Counted from the first letter of the stretch, positions 43,322 through 52,987 are shown. The stretch is 64,000 nt of DNA from Candidatus Poribacteria bacterium (GCA_022828145.1 JAJEJA010000043.1:1-64000), one strand, 5' to 3'. The notes: generated by a model from the letters alone, not told the origin. Translations and numbers: made by a program.

Positions 43322-44680
43322 TAGTCCAGCGTCCCATACACACCGGAACCCTATTTTGGGCACTAAATTTGATGGATACGATAAGGTTAGAAATGTAGTT
43401 ACCATAGGGTGACTATTGCACTTAGCAGTAGTTTGAACAGGTGATGCAGTGTCAAGTAGTGCGCCTCCGCGTAAGATGCGTCTTGTTTTCACCTCCCAGA
43501 AGTTTGATATGATGTGATCCAAATCCGCTTTCGTGTTTTCCCCTGCAATCAGTTTCTTTGTTGTTAAGGATTGAAAAGAATCTGGATCATACTCGTCCAG
43601 ACACCATTCCCATACGTTGCCTACCATGTCAAACAGTCCATAGTTGTTTGCTGGATATTTCCCTACAGAATAGGTTTCACCTACGGGCTTTTCTACGCTT
43701 GCTTTACTTGAATCCAGTTTATCTCCCCATGGGTATTTTTTTGCTGTTAACCCACCTCGTGCTGCCTTTTCCCATTCAACTTCTGTTGGCAATCGTTTAC
43801 CGATCCATCTTGCATACGCCATTGCAGCATACCAACTGATATTCGTTACGGGATGGTCATCTTTTCCTTCTGGATAGTTGTCCTCATTCCAATCTATTAG
43901 GTAGTATCTGTCAAAACTTTGATATTCCGGTTTAGTACGGGACTTTCTCTTTATTAACCTTTTTTGATATAGCCTTTTTGATGGTTTGTTCCATATTGGA
44001 ACTGCCATTATAAACCTTTTGTATTGAGCGTTTGTGACGGGATACTTATCCATAAAGAACGCGTCAACCTGTACTGTTTTGGCAAGATCGTCTTGTGTGT
44101 TATCATTTTCTTTTTTGCTTCCCATTTGAAATTCACCTGCGGGGATATGCACCATATCATTTGGCATAGCAGTGCTTATAGATGTTTTTTCTGGTGGTGC
44201 GATTGCATCGGTTTCAGAAATGGGGTGATCTTCTATCGGTATGGGGTCAATAGGTTGCGGTGTTTCTGTGTTGAGCGAGGTGATATGTTCTATACGTTTT
44301 TGTGGGTTTTTCAACGTATCGCGTGCTTGATTTAGGATATTTCGCCACTGTTCCTGTGTTTTGCCATCTGGGCGCGGGAGCCCGCCTGCGCGTAATGATT
44401 CTGTGTAGTATTTATTATGTGCGATGTCAACATTTATCGTTATCGCTTCTTCCGTTTGGTTTTCGATTTCTTCTATTGTAAATCCTAAGATTTCAAAAAA
44501 GTTGAGGTTTTCACCGACGGTTAGACCAGAGGCGTTTAGGATTTCTGATGCTTCATCAATGGATAGACCGTGTTCTTGAACGGCTTGCTGTAGTAACCCT
44601 TTCCGCTGTTCTTCGGTGATCGTTTGGGAAAGTGCTTTGAGTGTGTTGAGGGTTGTGATGAATTCTTCGAGCTTTGGCAT
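43310..44680 (-). CDS. SUMF1/FGE-like protein with N-terminal J-like domain (paralogue 2)
   Basis: The 456-residue protein has a helical N-terminal domain (about residues 1-55), a segment resembling a degenerate J domain (about 60-135, NFFEILGFTIEEIENQ then RDTLKNPQKRIEHI, without HPD), a linker, and a C-terminal formylglycine-generating-enzyme fold (about 170-455) with MVHIPAGEFQMGSKKENDN, GKRLPTEVEWEKAARGG and MVGNVWEWCLDEY. The active-site CxxxxC of true FGE, expected after the RRILRGGALL strand, is missing, so it is unlikely to make formylglycine. About 80 bases from its paralogue and probably co-transcribed with it. A binding or signalling role is likely. Confidence 0.85.
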   Translation of the reverse strand: MPKLEEFITTLNTLKALSQTITEEQRKGLLQQAVQEHGLSIDEASEILNASGLTVGENLNFFEILGFTIEEIENQTEEAITINVDIAHNKYYTESLRAGGLPRPDGKTQEQWRNILNQARDTLKNPQKRIEHITSLNTETPQPIDPIPIEDHPISETDAIAPPEKTSISTAMPNDMVHIPAGEFQMGSKKENDNTQDDLAKTVQVDAFFMDKYPVTNAQYKRFIMAVPIWNKPSKRLYQKRLIKRKSRTKPEYQSFDRYYLIDWNEDNYPEGKDDHPVTNISWYAAMAYARWIGKRLPTEVEWEKAARGGLTAKKYPWGDKLDSSKASVEKPVGETYSVGKYPANNYGLFDMVGNVWEWCLDEYDPDSFQSLTTKKLIAGENTKADLDHIISNFWEVKTRRILRGGALLDTASPVQTTAKCNSHPMVTTFLTLSYPSNLVPKIGFRCVWDAGLKKS

Positions 44681-44761
44681 GGATAGATATTAGGAGATAT
44701 AGTGTTGAGATTGAATACCCCTATTTTAGCATAGAATAAAGTATAAAACAATAAAAATGGG

Positions 44762-46177
44762 TTACAAAGAGTGATTGTGTTGAACATCTATATTTTTTAC
44801 ACAGCGGAACCCGATGCCGGCAAGTGTGCGTGTTGGGGTGTTTTTGTACCTGTAGGCTGTCCGTAGAAGTTGTGCTGCATCAAGCCATGAACCGCCCCGT
44901 AACACTCTCTGTATTGTGTTAGCTGTTACCTGATTATTTGCAGTACCGAGACTGTTGACATCTGCAATTGGGTTTCTGTGTATGGGGTTCGTATAGAAGC
45001 GGGGGTTATAGACATCAAGACACCATTCCCACACGTTGCCTGCCATATCGTATAGTCCATAACTGTTTGCCTGATATTGTCCGACAGGTGTAGTATCTCC
45101 GACATTGCAGTTATAGTTTGCTTTTGCGTTGTTTATAGCGTTTCCACACGGATATTCGTTTGCGTTTTTTCCTGCGCGAGCTGCTTTCTCCCATTCTGCC
45201 TCGGTAGGTAATCGTTTTCCTACCCACTCCGCATAAGCTCTGGCAGCATACCAGCTGACCCACGTTACAGGATGATTGGCTTTGTCTTGCGGATAACTTT
45301 TTTCGTCCCAGTGTTTGAGATAGTCTCCATCGTGATAACGTTTGGAAATAGCGGTTTTTCGGTTTCTTTTTATGCCGAACCAATCTGGTGGTTTGCCCCA
45401 CTGCGGATTGGCATTTATGAATGTCAGAAATTGTGCATTGGTGACTAAGTGTTCGTCCATATAAAATGCGTCCACATAGACGGTGTGTACAGGTTTTTCA
45501 GATTCGTCCGCATTTTCACCGTTGCTCCCCATCTGAAAATTGCCTTCGGGAATAAGGACCATGCCTTGAGGGGTATTGGGATTTGTAGGAATTTGTACCG
45601 ACTCATTCTGTGGGACTGTTGCCCGTGTTGTTTTCTGGGTTGTTGCCCGTGCTGTAGAAAATAAGGTTGTTCGTTGTCTATTTATATTTTTGGGATTTTG
45701 GGGTTGGTTTTTATCGGTTTTTGTTAGTATGGCTGGTGTTGCCAATTTGGATAGGTCTTCTTGGAACAGTATTGGGGTAATATGTTCACGTCGTTTGTGT
45801 GCGTCTTTTAGAGTATCCCTTGCACAATTGAGGAGTGTATGCCACTGTTCTTGTGTTCTGCCATCTTTACGGGGTAATCCTCCTGCGCGTAAAGATGCGG
45901 TGTATCGTTCGTTGTGTGCAGCGTCAACGCGTTTAGCAATTGTGTCTTCATTCTGGTTTTCAATTTCTGCTATGGTGAGTCCAAGCACTTGAAAATAGTT
46001 GACCTTTTCGCCGACAACTAAACCTGATCTGTTTATGATGTCAGTTGCCTCGTTTATTGTGAGTTCGTGTTCCTGTACGGCTTGTTGTAGGAGTCCTTTG
46101 TGCAGTTCAGGTGTTATTGTTTGTGAGGCTGCTTTGATAATATTGATTGCTGTGATGAATTCTTCGCGTTTAGACAC
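44762..46177 (-). CDS. SUMF1/FGE-like protein with N-terminal J-like domain (paralogue 1)
   Basis: The 471-residue protein shows the same three parts as the next gene: helical domain with SQTITPELHKGLLQQAVQEH, J-like segment YFQVLGLTIAEIENQ to RDTLKDAHKRREHI, and FGE fold with MVLIPEGNFQMGSNGENADE, GKRLPTEAEWEKAARAG, MAGNVWEWCLDVY, RVLRGGSWLDAAQL and GIGFRCVKN. The catalytic Cys pair is absent. The start is GTG at 46177 with AAGGA seven bases upstream. The linker differs most between the paralogues (Thr/Gln-rich here). Tandem duplication followed by divergence is evident. Confidence 0.87.
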   Translation of the reverse strand: MSKREEFITAINIIKAASQTITPELHKGLLQQAVQEHELTINEATDIINRSGLVVGEKVNYFQVLGLTIAEIENQNEDTIAKRVDAAHNERYTASLRAGGLPRKDGRTQEQWHTLLNCARDTLKDAHKRREHITPILFQEDLSKLATPAILTKTDKNQPQNPKNINRQRTTLFSTARATTQKTTRATVPQNESVQIPTNPNTPQGMVLIPEGNFQMGSNGENADESEKPVHTVYVDAFYMDEHLVTNAQFLTFINANPQWGKPPDWFGIKRNRKTAISKRYHDGDYLKHWDEKSYPQDKANHPVTWVSWYAARAYAEWVGKRLPTEAEWEKAARAGKNANEYPCGNAINNAKANYNCNVGDTTPVGQYQANSYGLYDMAGNVWEWCLDVYNPRFYTNPIHRNPIADVNSLGTANNQVTANTIQRVLRGGSWLDAAQLLRTAYRYKNTPTRTLAGIGFRCVKNIDVQHNHSL

Positions 46178-46285
46178 GGTTGGTTCCTTGACAAAGTGTG
46201 GTTAATGCAGAGGTTTCTGTTGTTTATATTATCATAGGTATTAGTTGGTATGCAAGGGATTGTAGGAATAAAGAAACAGATACTA

Positions 46286-46314
46286 TGGATAAAACCGGCA
46301 AACAGTGTTATAAT
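46286..46314 (+). promoter_or_regulatory. Candidate ftsY promoter
   Basis: TGGATA (46286-46291), a 17-nt spacer and a perfect TATAAT (46309-46314), 44 bases before the ATG. Confidence 0.5.
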
Positions 46315-46357
46315 GCACAACGCATTACCATACCCCATATATTTTGAGGAGTCATAT

Positions 46358-47347
46358 ATGTTAAAAAACTTATTTAAAGGTAAAAAAGACAGAACTGTTC
46401 CTGAAGAAACAGAGCAAAATGAGAACTGGTTTGATCGTCTCAAATCCAGTTTAGCGAAGACCCGTACTCGATTTATCTCTCAACTCTCAACTCTCCTACG
46501 CGTTGGCAGAAAAATAGACGAAGAACTGATGGAAGAGATTGAGGAGATACTTATACAAGCAGATGTTGGTGTTGAAACGACACTCAGACTGATGGACAGT
46601 GTCAGAGAAACGGTGAAAGAACAAGGCTTAGGTGATTCATCTGAACTTGAGGCAGTCATCAAGACAGAGATCATTAACCTACTCGGTGAAGACGATCCTT
46701 TAGAGATCACAGGTGAACCGCCTTATACCATATTAGTCCTTGGTGTGAACGGTGCAGGAAAAACGACGACCATTGGGAAGCTCGCCAGTAGATACAGAGC
46801 GTTGGGGAAAAAGGTACTCGTCGCTGCGGGGGACACGTTCCGTGCTGCCGCCGAAGACCAACTCGCTATCTGGTGTGAACGTGCAGATGCGGAACTGATT
46901 CGCGGTGGTGAAAAAGCAGACCCAGCCTCTGTCGTATATGATGCAGTGCATGCAGCAACACATCGCGAAGCGGATGTGTTGATTGTAGATACAGCGGGGA
47001 GGCTTCACACCAAAAAACCGCTGATGGATGAGTTGTCAAAAATCGGTCGGGTGATGGGACAAGCACATGCAGCTGCACCGCACGAGGTACTGCTTGTGAT
47101 TGATGGCACAGTAGGACAAAATGCATTGATGCAGGCGAAAATATTCAACGAGGCAGTTCCCATCACAGGTGTCGCTGTCACGAAATTGGATGGAACAGCA
47201 AAAGGGGGAATTGTTATTGCTGTCAAAGCAGAACTCGGGGCACCTGTAAAACTCATCGGCATCGGAGAAAAACTTGATGATCTGCGCGATTTTTCAGGAG
47301 AAGATTTCGTAGAAGCACTTTTCGCGACAGAGGAAACAGCGTTGTAG
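46358..47347 (+). CDS. ftsY: Signal recognition particle receptor FtsY
   Basis: The 329-residue protein has an acidic, charged short N-terminus, a four-helix N domain (about 30-110) and the G domain with G1 LGVNGAGKTTTIGKLASRYR, DTFRAAAEDQL, G3 VLIVDTAGRLHTKKPLMDEL, and G4 VTKLDGTAKGG. It docks ribosome-SRP complexes at the inner membrane. I start at the ATG at 46358, where GAGGAG is six bases upstream, rather than at 46250. It lacks the long acidic A domain of E. coli FtsY. It stands alone here, divergent from the SUMF1-like genes. Confidence 0.95.
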   Translation: MLKNLFKGKKDRTVPEETEQNENWFDRLKSSLAKTRTRFISQLSTLLRVGRKIDEELMEEIEEILIQADVGVETTLRLMDSVRETVKEQGLGDSSELEAVIKTEIINLLGEDDPLEITGEPPYTILVLGVNGAGKTTTIGKLASRYRALGKKVLVAAGDTFRAAAEDQLAIWCERADAELIRGGEKADPASVVYDAVHAATHREADVLIVDTAGRLHTKKPLMDELSKIGRVMGQAHAAAPHEVLLVIDGTVGQNALMQAKIFNEAVPITGVAVTKLDGTAKGGIVIAVKAELGAPVKLIGIGEKLDDLRDFSGEDFVEALFATEETAL

Positions 47348-47415
47348 ATGTACGCGTAGGTGTTAATTTAGGGATACACCAGTTACTGAACATGTCTTAC
47401 AATAATGTCTAATTA

Positions 47416-48723
47416 TCAAGCATCAGTTTTTCGTAGAATTAACAGGAATTCTGACTTCATGCCATCAGGGTTTTTATTCTTTCGCACACCGAAAAGTTGT
47501 CGTGTTTTTATCCTATCTTCATAGACTTTTTCGTGTGAAAACCCTTGTTCTGTGAAGTATTCCGATAGGATTCGCCATAGTTCAACGGTTATTCCATCAA
47601 TACGGGGATTGCCAACAAAAATACATGCAGCTGCGTGCGGTTTCAATCTGTTCATGGAATTTTCAAGTGCGTTTATCGTATGACAAAAGTAAGAGTCAAG
47701 TCTATGAATCAGATCTTTCCGAGTCAGTTTCTCTCTGACTTTATCCAATGTCTCGGTGTGAATTATCCTATCTGCCTTTCGATACGGTATTTCAAGACGT
47801 GATAATTCTCGAACCTCTTCCTCGGTGTGCCCTAACCAAAAGAGATCTAATTTTGTGGAACGGATGTATTCTTGTGCTTGGAGATAGGGAGGGGATGTGA
47901 TCAATGCATCACATTCACGTGGCATTTCAATATAGGAGGAATCAACGCCTCCCTGAAACTCAACCTGATTCTGATGATGTTGCGTATGCATCATAAAGTC
48001 ATTAATGCTTCCTAATGTTTTCAAGGCGTGGTCATAAACTATCTCTATTAACTGGTCTTGCCAATTTTCGCGTATTAGTTTTTCTATCGCTGCTAATTTT
48101 CGCTTGGATCTGGCTAATTTTGGGGTTCGGTGTTCGGTGTAAGAGAACCGTTTGCTTACCTTCAACAGTGATGTTTTTATAATGGTGGAATAGACTTCCT
48201 GTTCTATGCTGTAGATATAACCCCAGTATTGCGATAGCAGCTCTAAGATTTCAGGTGCGTACCAGTATTGGACATTGGACCAGGAAGGGTTAAAACGGTG
48301 CTGCGTACTTTCCTGCATGTCATCCAGTAATTTCAACAGATGTTCTTTGCTCAAACGTTCTTTGCCGCGGTATATTTTCAGCGGCATGATGTGATTTAGA
48401 AGTAGGTTGAGATCAAGTAAAACTGCATTGCGTTTGCATAGATACGCCTCAACGCCTACAGTGCCTGAACCTGCGAATGGATCTATGATCCAGTTATCTT
48501 CTTTTGTGTAGGTGTTTATTGCGTATCTGACGACTTGTGGGATGAATTTCGCGGGATAGGAGACGATGGCATGTGTCAAGTAGCCGGTATCGTTGATTTC
48601 GGGTACTAACTCTCTGAAAGAAACAAAATCTACCTCGTCACATGCAGCATCTTCTCTTAGTATTTGTGGAATATCACCAGTGTCAAAAAGTGAAACTTGT
48701 TCATTTTGATTGTAGTCTTTCAT
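47416..48723 (-). CDS. DNA methyltransferase-like protein (alpha/gamma motif order)
   Basis: The 435-residue protein has a SAM motif WIIDPFAGSGTVGVEAYLCK near residue 80 and the catalytic motif CDALITSPPYLQAQEYIRST near residue 275, so motif I precedes motif IV. SAM-binding and catalytic halves are separated by about 190 residues, as in DNA methylase / TRM11-like families. The substrate may be DNA or RNA. The start ATG (48723) directly follows the stop of cytochrome b (TAG-T-ATG), so it may be translated by coupling; the longer frame runs into that gene. No endonuclease is adjacent. Confidence 0.82.
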   Translation of the reverse strand: MKDYNQNEQVSLFDTGDIPQILREDAACDEVDFVSFRELVPEINDTGYLTHAIVSYPAKFIPQVVRYAINTYTKEDNWIIDPFAGSGTVGVEAYLCKRNAVLLDLNLLLNHIMPLKIYRGKERLSKEHLLKLLDDMQESTQHRFNPSWSNVQYWYAPEILELLSQYWGYIYSIEQEVYSTIIKTSLLKVSKRFSYTEHRTPKLARSKRKLAAIEKLIRENWQDQLIEIVYDHALKTLGSINDFMMHTQHHQNQVEFQGGVDSSYIEMPRECDALITSPPYLQAQEYIRSTKLDLFWLGHTEEEVRELSRLEIPYRKADRIIHTETLDKVREKLTRKDLIHRLDSYFCHTINALENSMNRLKPHAAACIFVGNPRIDGITVELWRILSEYFTEQGFSHEKVYEDRIKTRQLFGVRKNKNPDGMKSEFLLILRKTDA

Positions 48724-48724
48724 A

Positions 48725-49924
48725 CTATTGCGCTTCTTCTCCCACTTCTTTCGCACTTTCAATTTCTTCCTCAGTTAATTGGAAGTCAAAGACATCTTCC
48801 TCTTCGTCTGTATCTTCTGGTCCTGTATCCGTTGGCGTAACCTGCTGCACCTCATCTGCGGGTTGTGTCTCTTCCTGCGTTTCAAGTTTCGGAGCAGTTG
48901 CCCCAAGGATTGTCAATCCTACAATCGCTATAACACAAACACTTGTGACCGTCATTGCAATCGGGCGTTTCCAAAGCACCTTGCGTTCACTCCTGTCTAA
49001 GAAGGGAAGGAATAACAATAGTAACATACCGACTGTTGGGATGACAAATGTTCCGAGAATTTCAAAAGGACCTTGAAAATACTTGAGCAGTTGAAACAGG
49101 AACAGGAAATACCATTCAGGACGTGGGTCGTAATCTGCATTTGTCGGGTCAGCAACATCTTCCAAAGGGACAGGAGCGAAGAGTGCAGCACATGCCAGTA
49201 CAACGAAAAAAATCAGCATACCGACAACATCTTCAAAGACTTGATCTGGAAAGAACGGTTTACCCGAATGCATCTCCTCTGCTGTGTTGTTCGGTGTACC
49301 AGACGATCCGTAATATCTAACTAAGAAAAGGTGGATGCCTACAAGCGCGAAAGCCATCCAGGGTAACCAGATGGTATGAAGTGCATAGAATCGAGAGAGT
49401 GTCACTGCACCGACTTCTGCGCCGCCGCGTAGTATCTTCGCGACCCATTCACCTAATATTGGTGCTTTACCGGATATTTCAACACCGACTTTCGTTGCCC
49501 AATACGCTTTCTCGTCCCAAGGTAGCAGATATCCCGTAAACCCGAAACCGAGGGTAACCAATAGCAGCAGCACACCGAACACCCATGTGAGTTCACGTGG
49601 TGCCTTGTATGAGCCGTATAACACGACACGCAGCAGATGTAGGAAGACGATGACAACCATTGCACTTGCGCCCCAATGGTGCAACCCCCGCACGAATTTA
49701 CCAAACGGTACTTCTGCGGAGATATATTTGACAGCATTATAGGCGTGGTCAGGGGACGGGGTATAGGATAAAGCGAGGAAAGCACCCGTCGCCGCTTGAA
49801 GTAGGAGTAAGAACATCGCCAAACTACCGAGTGAGAATAGCAGATTGATATGTTTCGGTAGCGGTTTACGCAGATGCGCCATCACGCCATCAAAAGGCAG
49901 GCGATCATTCAAAAACTGTTTCAT
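48725..49924 (-). CDS. petB: Cytochrome b of a bc-type complex
   Basis: The 399-residue protein has the four haem-ligand histidines in GLHHWGASAMVV, VFLHLLRVVLYGSY, FYALHTIWLPW and VGIHLFLVRYYG. PEWYFLFLFQLLKYF is the quinol-oxidation PEWY motif of the C-terminal half. Eight transmembrane helices are present as in full-length cytochrome b, and the C-terminus adds an acidic tail of about 60 residues (PTDTGPEDTDEEEDVFDFQL), unusual for the family. The gene follows the Rieske gene with no gap. No cytochrome c1 gene is here. Confidence 0.94.
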   Translation of the reverse strand: MKQFLNDRLPFDGVMAHLRKPLPKHINLLFSLGSLAMFLLLLQAATGAFLALSYTPSPDHAYNAVKYISAEVPFGKFVRGLHHWGASAMVVIVFLHLLRVVLYGSYKAPRELTWVFGVLLLLVTLGFGFTGYLLPWDEKAYWATKVGVEISGKAPILGEWVAKILRGGAEVGAVTLSRFYALHTIWLPWMAFALVGIHLFLVRYYGSSGTPNNTAEEMHSGKPFFPDQVFEDVVGMLIFFVVLACAALFAPVPLEDVADPTNADYDPRPEWYFLFLFQLLKYFQGPFEILGTFVIPTVGMLLLLFLPFLDRSERKVLWKRPIAMTVTSVCVIAIVGLTILGATAPKLETQEETQPADEVQQVTPTDTGPEDTDEEEDVFDFQLTEEEIESAKEVGEEAQ

Positions 49925-50392
49925 TTACGCCTCCCTCACAAACAGAAGACCGTTATCCACTTTAACTTCAAGTTTCTGTAACGGTTTAGGAGGTGGTCCA
50001 GCAACAACCGCGCCGTCTTTGTCGAATACAGCCCCGTGGCAGGGACAGAGGAACGAATTTTCGCTCTCCTCCCATCTCACAAGACATCCGAGATGTGAGC
50101 ACGTCCGTGAAAATACGCTCCACTCACCGTTGCCTAAATCGGTCACGTAGACAGAACGTTTTTTGGTCGCTTTCACCCAACCGTCTTGTGCGGTGAACGC
50201 ATAATTGACCTTTTTAAAACGACTATTTTTTAGGTTATCTACAAATCCTAAGTCCACCCATTGTGTTTCCTCCTTTTTCCACGCGGGGGAAATTGCAAAC
50301 CCAATGAGCGGGATACCAGCAGCTAAACTTATCAATCCACCGATAAAGGCGGTTGCTATCTGCAAAAATGAACGTCTTCCATTATTTGACAT
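49925..50392 (-). CDS. petA: Rieske iron-sulfur protein
   Basis: The 155-residue protein has a Tat-like N-terminal anchor (RRSFLQIATAFIGGLISLAA) and the Rieske cluster motifs CSHLGC and CPCHGA. It transfers electrons from quinol to a c-type cytochrome. The stop codon is directly followed by the ATG of cytochrome b, so both are co-transcribed as a two-gene unit. Confidence 0.95.
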   Translation of the reverse strand: MSNNGRRSFLQIATAFIGGLISLAAGIPLIGFAISPAWKKEETQWVDLGFVDNLKNSRFKKVNYAFTAQDGWVKATKKRSVYVTDLGNGEWSVFSRTCSHLGCLVRWEESENSFLCPCHGAVFDKDGAVVAGPPPKPLQKLEVKVDNGLLFVREA

Positions 50393-50524
50393 GCATCCTT
50401 CTCCTTTCAGCGTAGGGACGCGGTTTCCTAATCCGTAATTGCCATATCCAGTTGGTCAGGAAATGCCATCCTTCCCTCTTCCATCGTAATCACTATACGC
50501 AATCGTGCGGGGAAACTCAGAAGT

Positions 50525-51583
50525 TTATCTTTTCCGAGTCTGTCCTTCAAACGGTGTCCTGAGATCATACCGTCCCTCTTCCAAAACGGGTAATGTCCCG
50601 TCGTTGACCATCAACTCCAACGGTAATTCCTTCGTTTCAAGAGGCATATTGACGACATCTTTGATACGTAGCGATTCATATATCGCCATCATAATCTCAA
50701 TCGTATATCGTGCCTGTTCACCTCTACCGCGATGTGTCGGGATTTTACCTTCAATCCACTCAATCAGTTCTTGGAACTGATTCTTAGGTTCCGGTGGGGG
50801 TGTAATAGTTTGCCAACCTTTAGCATCGTTATTTTGGATTAGCACGGTGCCGTTATCACCGTTGCGTATTTGTCCCTCAGTGCCAGCGACTCTCGGCATA
50901 GACACACCTGGATCGGGCAGGTCACCTTCATAGATAGCGCGTGCACCACCTTGAAAACAGATCAGTCCCATACAGAGGTCTTCACAGATCGTTCGGCGTT
51001 CCCATCGGTCTGTTGTTCGTGATGTCTGTCCAATCACCCATAACGTCTCTGGGTCAGATAGCAGAAAACGCCATCCGTCTATTGCGTGAGTGCCGGTGTT
51101 GAGTAAACCCGCGTGTGCTTTTGCGCGATGATGTAACGTTGTCGGTGTCCCGATAGCCCCGGCAGCCACAAGTCTTCTGATTTCTATGTTTTGCGCACTG
51201 TATCTACCTTGGTGTCCGATGACAAGTTTGACATCGTTCTGATTACAAGCATTGATCATAGCATCTGCTTGTCCGAGTGATGCGGACATGGGTTTCTCTC
51301 CCATAACGCCTTTTACACCAGCCTTTGCTGCAGCGACAGTTGCTTCAGCGCGCGGTCCTTGCCACGTTGTAATACTGACGATATCCAGTTCCTCTTTCTT
51401 CAACATTTCTTCAACATCAGTATAGGTGGCGGGGATACCGAATTCGTCAGCGACTCGTTTTGCGGATTCTTCATAGATATCCATTGCTGCGACGAGCTCT
51501 ACATTTTCTTGTCTCTGCCAAGATCGTGAATGCGATCTACCCATACCCCCACATCCGATAATTCCGATACGATATGTTGCCAT
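50525..51583 (-). CDS. Gfo/Idh/MocA family oxidoreductase
   Basis: The 352-residue protein has the Rossmann motif IGIIGCGGMGRSHSRSWQRQ, the cofactor-binding GEKPMSASLGQADAMINA and the downstream KLVIGHQGRYSAQNIEIRRL. The C-terminal domain contains NTGTHAIDGWRFLLSDPETL with the GxHxxD pattern. It differs in sequence from the gene at 28271. Substrate is probably a sugar or a cyclitol. It is divergent from the enolase-superfamily gene, 300 bases away. Confidence 0.92.
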   Translation of the reverse strand: MATYRIGIIGCGGMGRSHSRSWQRQENVELVAAMDIYEESAKRVADEFGIPATYTDVEEMLKKEELDIVSITTWQGPRAEATVAAAKAGVKGVMGEKPMSASLGQADAMINACNQNDVKLVIGHQGRYSAQNIEIRRLVAAGAIGTPTTLHHRAKAHAGLLNTGTHAIDGWRFLLSDPETLWVIGQTSRTTDRWERRTICEDLCMGLICFQGGARAIYEGDLPDPGVSMPRVAGTEGQIRNGDNGTVLIQNNDAKGWQTITPPPEPKNQFQELIEWIEGKIPTHRGRGEQARYTIEIMMAIYESLRIKDVVNMPLETKELPLELMVNDGTLPVLEEGRYDLRTPFEGQTRKR

Positions 51584-51665
51584 AATTCAATCTCCTTTGG
51601 TTAGACAGAACATTGATCCTATAGTTACTGTAACAACTAATACCGTTTTCGTCAACAAATTTCTA

Positions 51666-51708
51666 TTTTGTCTGAACCAGGATTTTCAGGATTACAAGAT
51701 TACCAAGA
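51666..51708. repeat. GTCTGAACCAGGATTTTCAG block
   Basis: GTCTGAACCAGGATTTTCAG then GATTACAAGATTACCAAGAT; the same block occurs at 11540-11645 (twice), 22262 and reversed at 16548-16588 and 33519. A single hairpin repeat with ends CCCCACAATC and GAATGTGG lies at 51775-51796. There is no gene in 51584-51879. Confidence 0.75.
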
Positions 51709-51879
51709 TAAGAGATTGGGAACATCAAAAAAATCGCAAAAACTGACCTTTACTAAGCTGGTGATACAAAGACCCCACAATCTAACAGAATGTGGTACAG
51801 TTCAAATCCAGAATATGAAAATGTTGACAAACTTTTGGAATCATGAAAAACTTAAAGAAAATCGAAAGGAGGAATTAAG

Positions 51880-52965
51880 ATGGCAGATTATGAAGATAAA
51901 GGTTCACAGATACGAATCACTAACCTTGAAGCTTACCCGATGGGTGAGAAAGCTTATGTCAAAATAGAGACTAACATGGATGTTACTGGATGGGGTGAGA
52001 TCAATAATATGGAGACAAACGTCACCTGTGAATTGGCACGTTCATTATCGCAACTGATTATGAACGAGAACCCGACACGTATTGAACACCACTGGCAACG
52101 TATGTATCGTGCATACCGTAATATTCGTGGTGGTGGACTGATGGTGCATACTATTTCCGCTATTGACATGGCGTTGTGGGATATTGCAGGAAAATTGTGG
52201 GGTGTACCTGTGTATCGTCTACTCGGGGGTCCCTGCCGAGATAAAATCTGGAAATATCCGAGTCCCAAAGCGATAAAGATAGGACCCGGTGGTGCTAAAA
52301 CTTTCGCTGGAACACGTGCCGAGATTGCGAATATGATACAACGGATTCACGAGGCACAAGAGAAAGTCGGTCCGGATGGCGCAGTTATGGTTGACGCACA
52401 TAGCGGCTTACCACCGCCGGTTGTAAAACAATTTGCTGGACGTCTGAAATCTGACGACCTACTGTTTTTAGAAGAAGCATGGGTGCCGGGAAACATTGAG
52501 GTCATGCGTAAAATTCGTGAAGCCGTTCCAGTCCCCTTAGCAACCGGTGAGCGCGACAGAACAATATGGGAAGTACGTGAAATCCTTGAAGCACAGGTGA
52601 TTGATATACTTCAACCTGATGTTGGACATGGGGGTGGTATTACGCAGGTGAAGAAGGTTGCTGCGTTAGCCGAAGCGCATTACGTGCCGATAGCACCGCA
52701 TTGTACGATGTCATATCTCGGTCTCACAGCGAGTTTTCATCTATCCGCATCCGTGCCGTTTTTCCTGATTCACGAAGCATACAATAGCAACCTACCTGCA
52801 CACAAAACATGGGAGATGGACGATGAGGGTTACGTCTCGCTACCGGAAGGACCAGGTTTAGGTGTTGAAGTAGATGAGGAAAGAGTGATTGCAATGAGTA
52901 CTCAGGGAAGAAAGTTCAATTGGCCTAATGCGCGGTTAGCAGATGGTTCTGTTGCTGATTATTAG
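51880..52965 (+). CDS. Enolase-superfamily dehydratase (mandelate racemase/muconate lactonising type)
   Basis: The 361-residue protein has the N-terminal capping domain and the TIM-like barrel of the MR/MLE family. Metal-ligand regions are visible: VMVDAHSGLP near residue 170, LFLEEAWVPGN near residue 196 and ATGERDRTIWEV near residue 222. PDVGHGGGITQVKKVAALAE and VPIAPHCTMSYLG follow. It probably dehydrates a sugar acid (D-galactonate dehydratase-like subgroup); the exact substrate is unknown. GGAGG is seven bases before the ATG. Confidence 0.92.
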   Translation: MADYEDKGSQIRITNLEAYPMGEKAYVKIETNMDVTGWGEINNMETNVTCELARSLSQLIMNENPTRIEHHWQRMYRAYRNIRGGGLMVHTISAIDMALWDIAGKLWGVPVYRLLGGPCRDKIWKYPSPKAIKIGPGGAKTFAGTRAEIANMIQRIHEAQEKVGPDGAVMVDAHSGLPPPVVKQFAGRLKSDDLLFLEEAWVPGNIEVMRKIREAVPVPLATGERDRTIWEVREILEAQVIDILQPDVGHGGGITQVKKVAALAEAHYVPIAPHCTMSYLGLTASFHLSASVPFFLIHEAYNSNLPAHKTWEMDDEGYVSLPEGPGLGVEVDEERVIAMSTQGRKFNWPNARLADGSVADY

Positions 52966-52987
52966 GGTTTTGGAGATGGAAGTAAGG

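Noticed and set aside
44762-46177. Functional formylglycine-generating enzyme
   Set aside because: The active-site cysteine pair is missing and no sulfatase gene is in the window.
51780-51820. tRNA T-loop-like GTTCAAATCC
   Set aside because: No acceptor, D or anticodon arms around it; part of a dispersed repeat.
51668-51967. 99-codon frame ahead of the enolase-superfamily gene
   Set aside because: It translates repeat blocks and overlaps the true gene, which has its own strong ribosome binding site.
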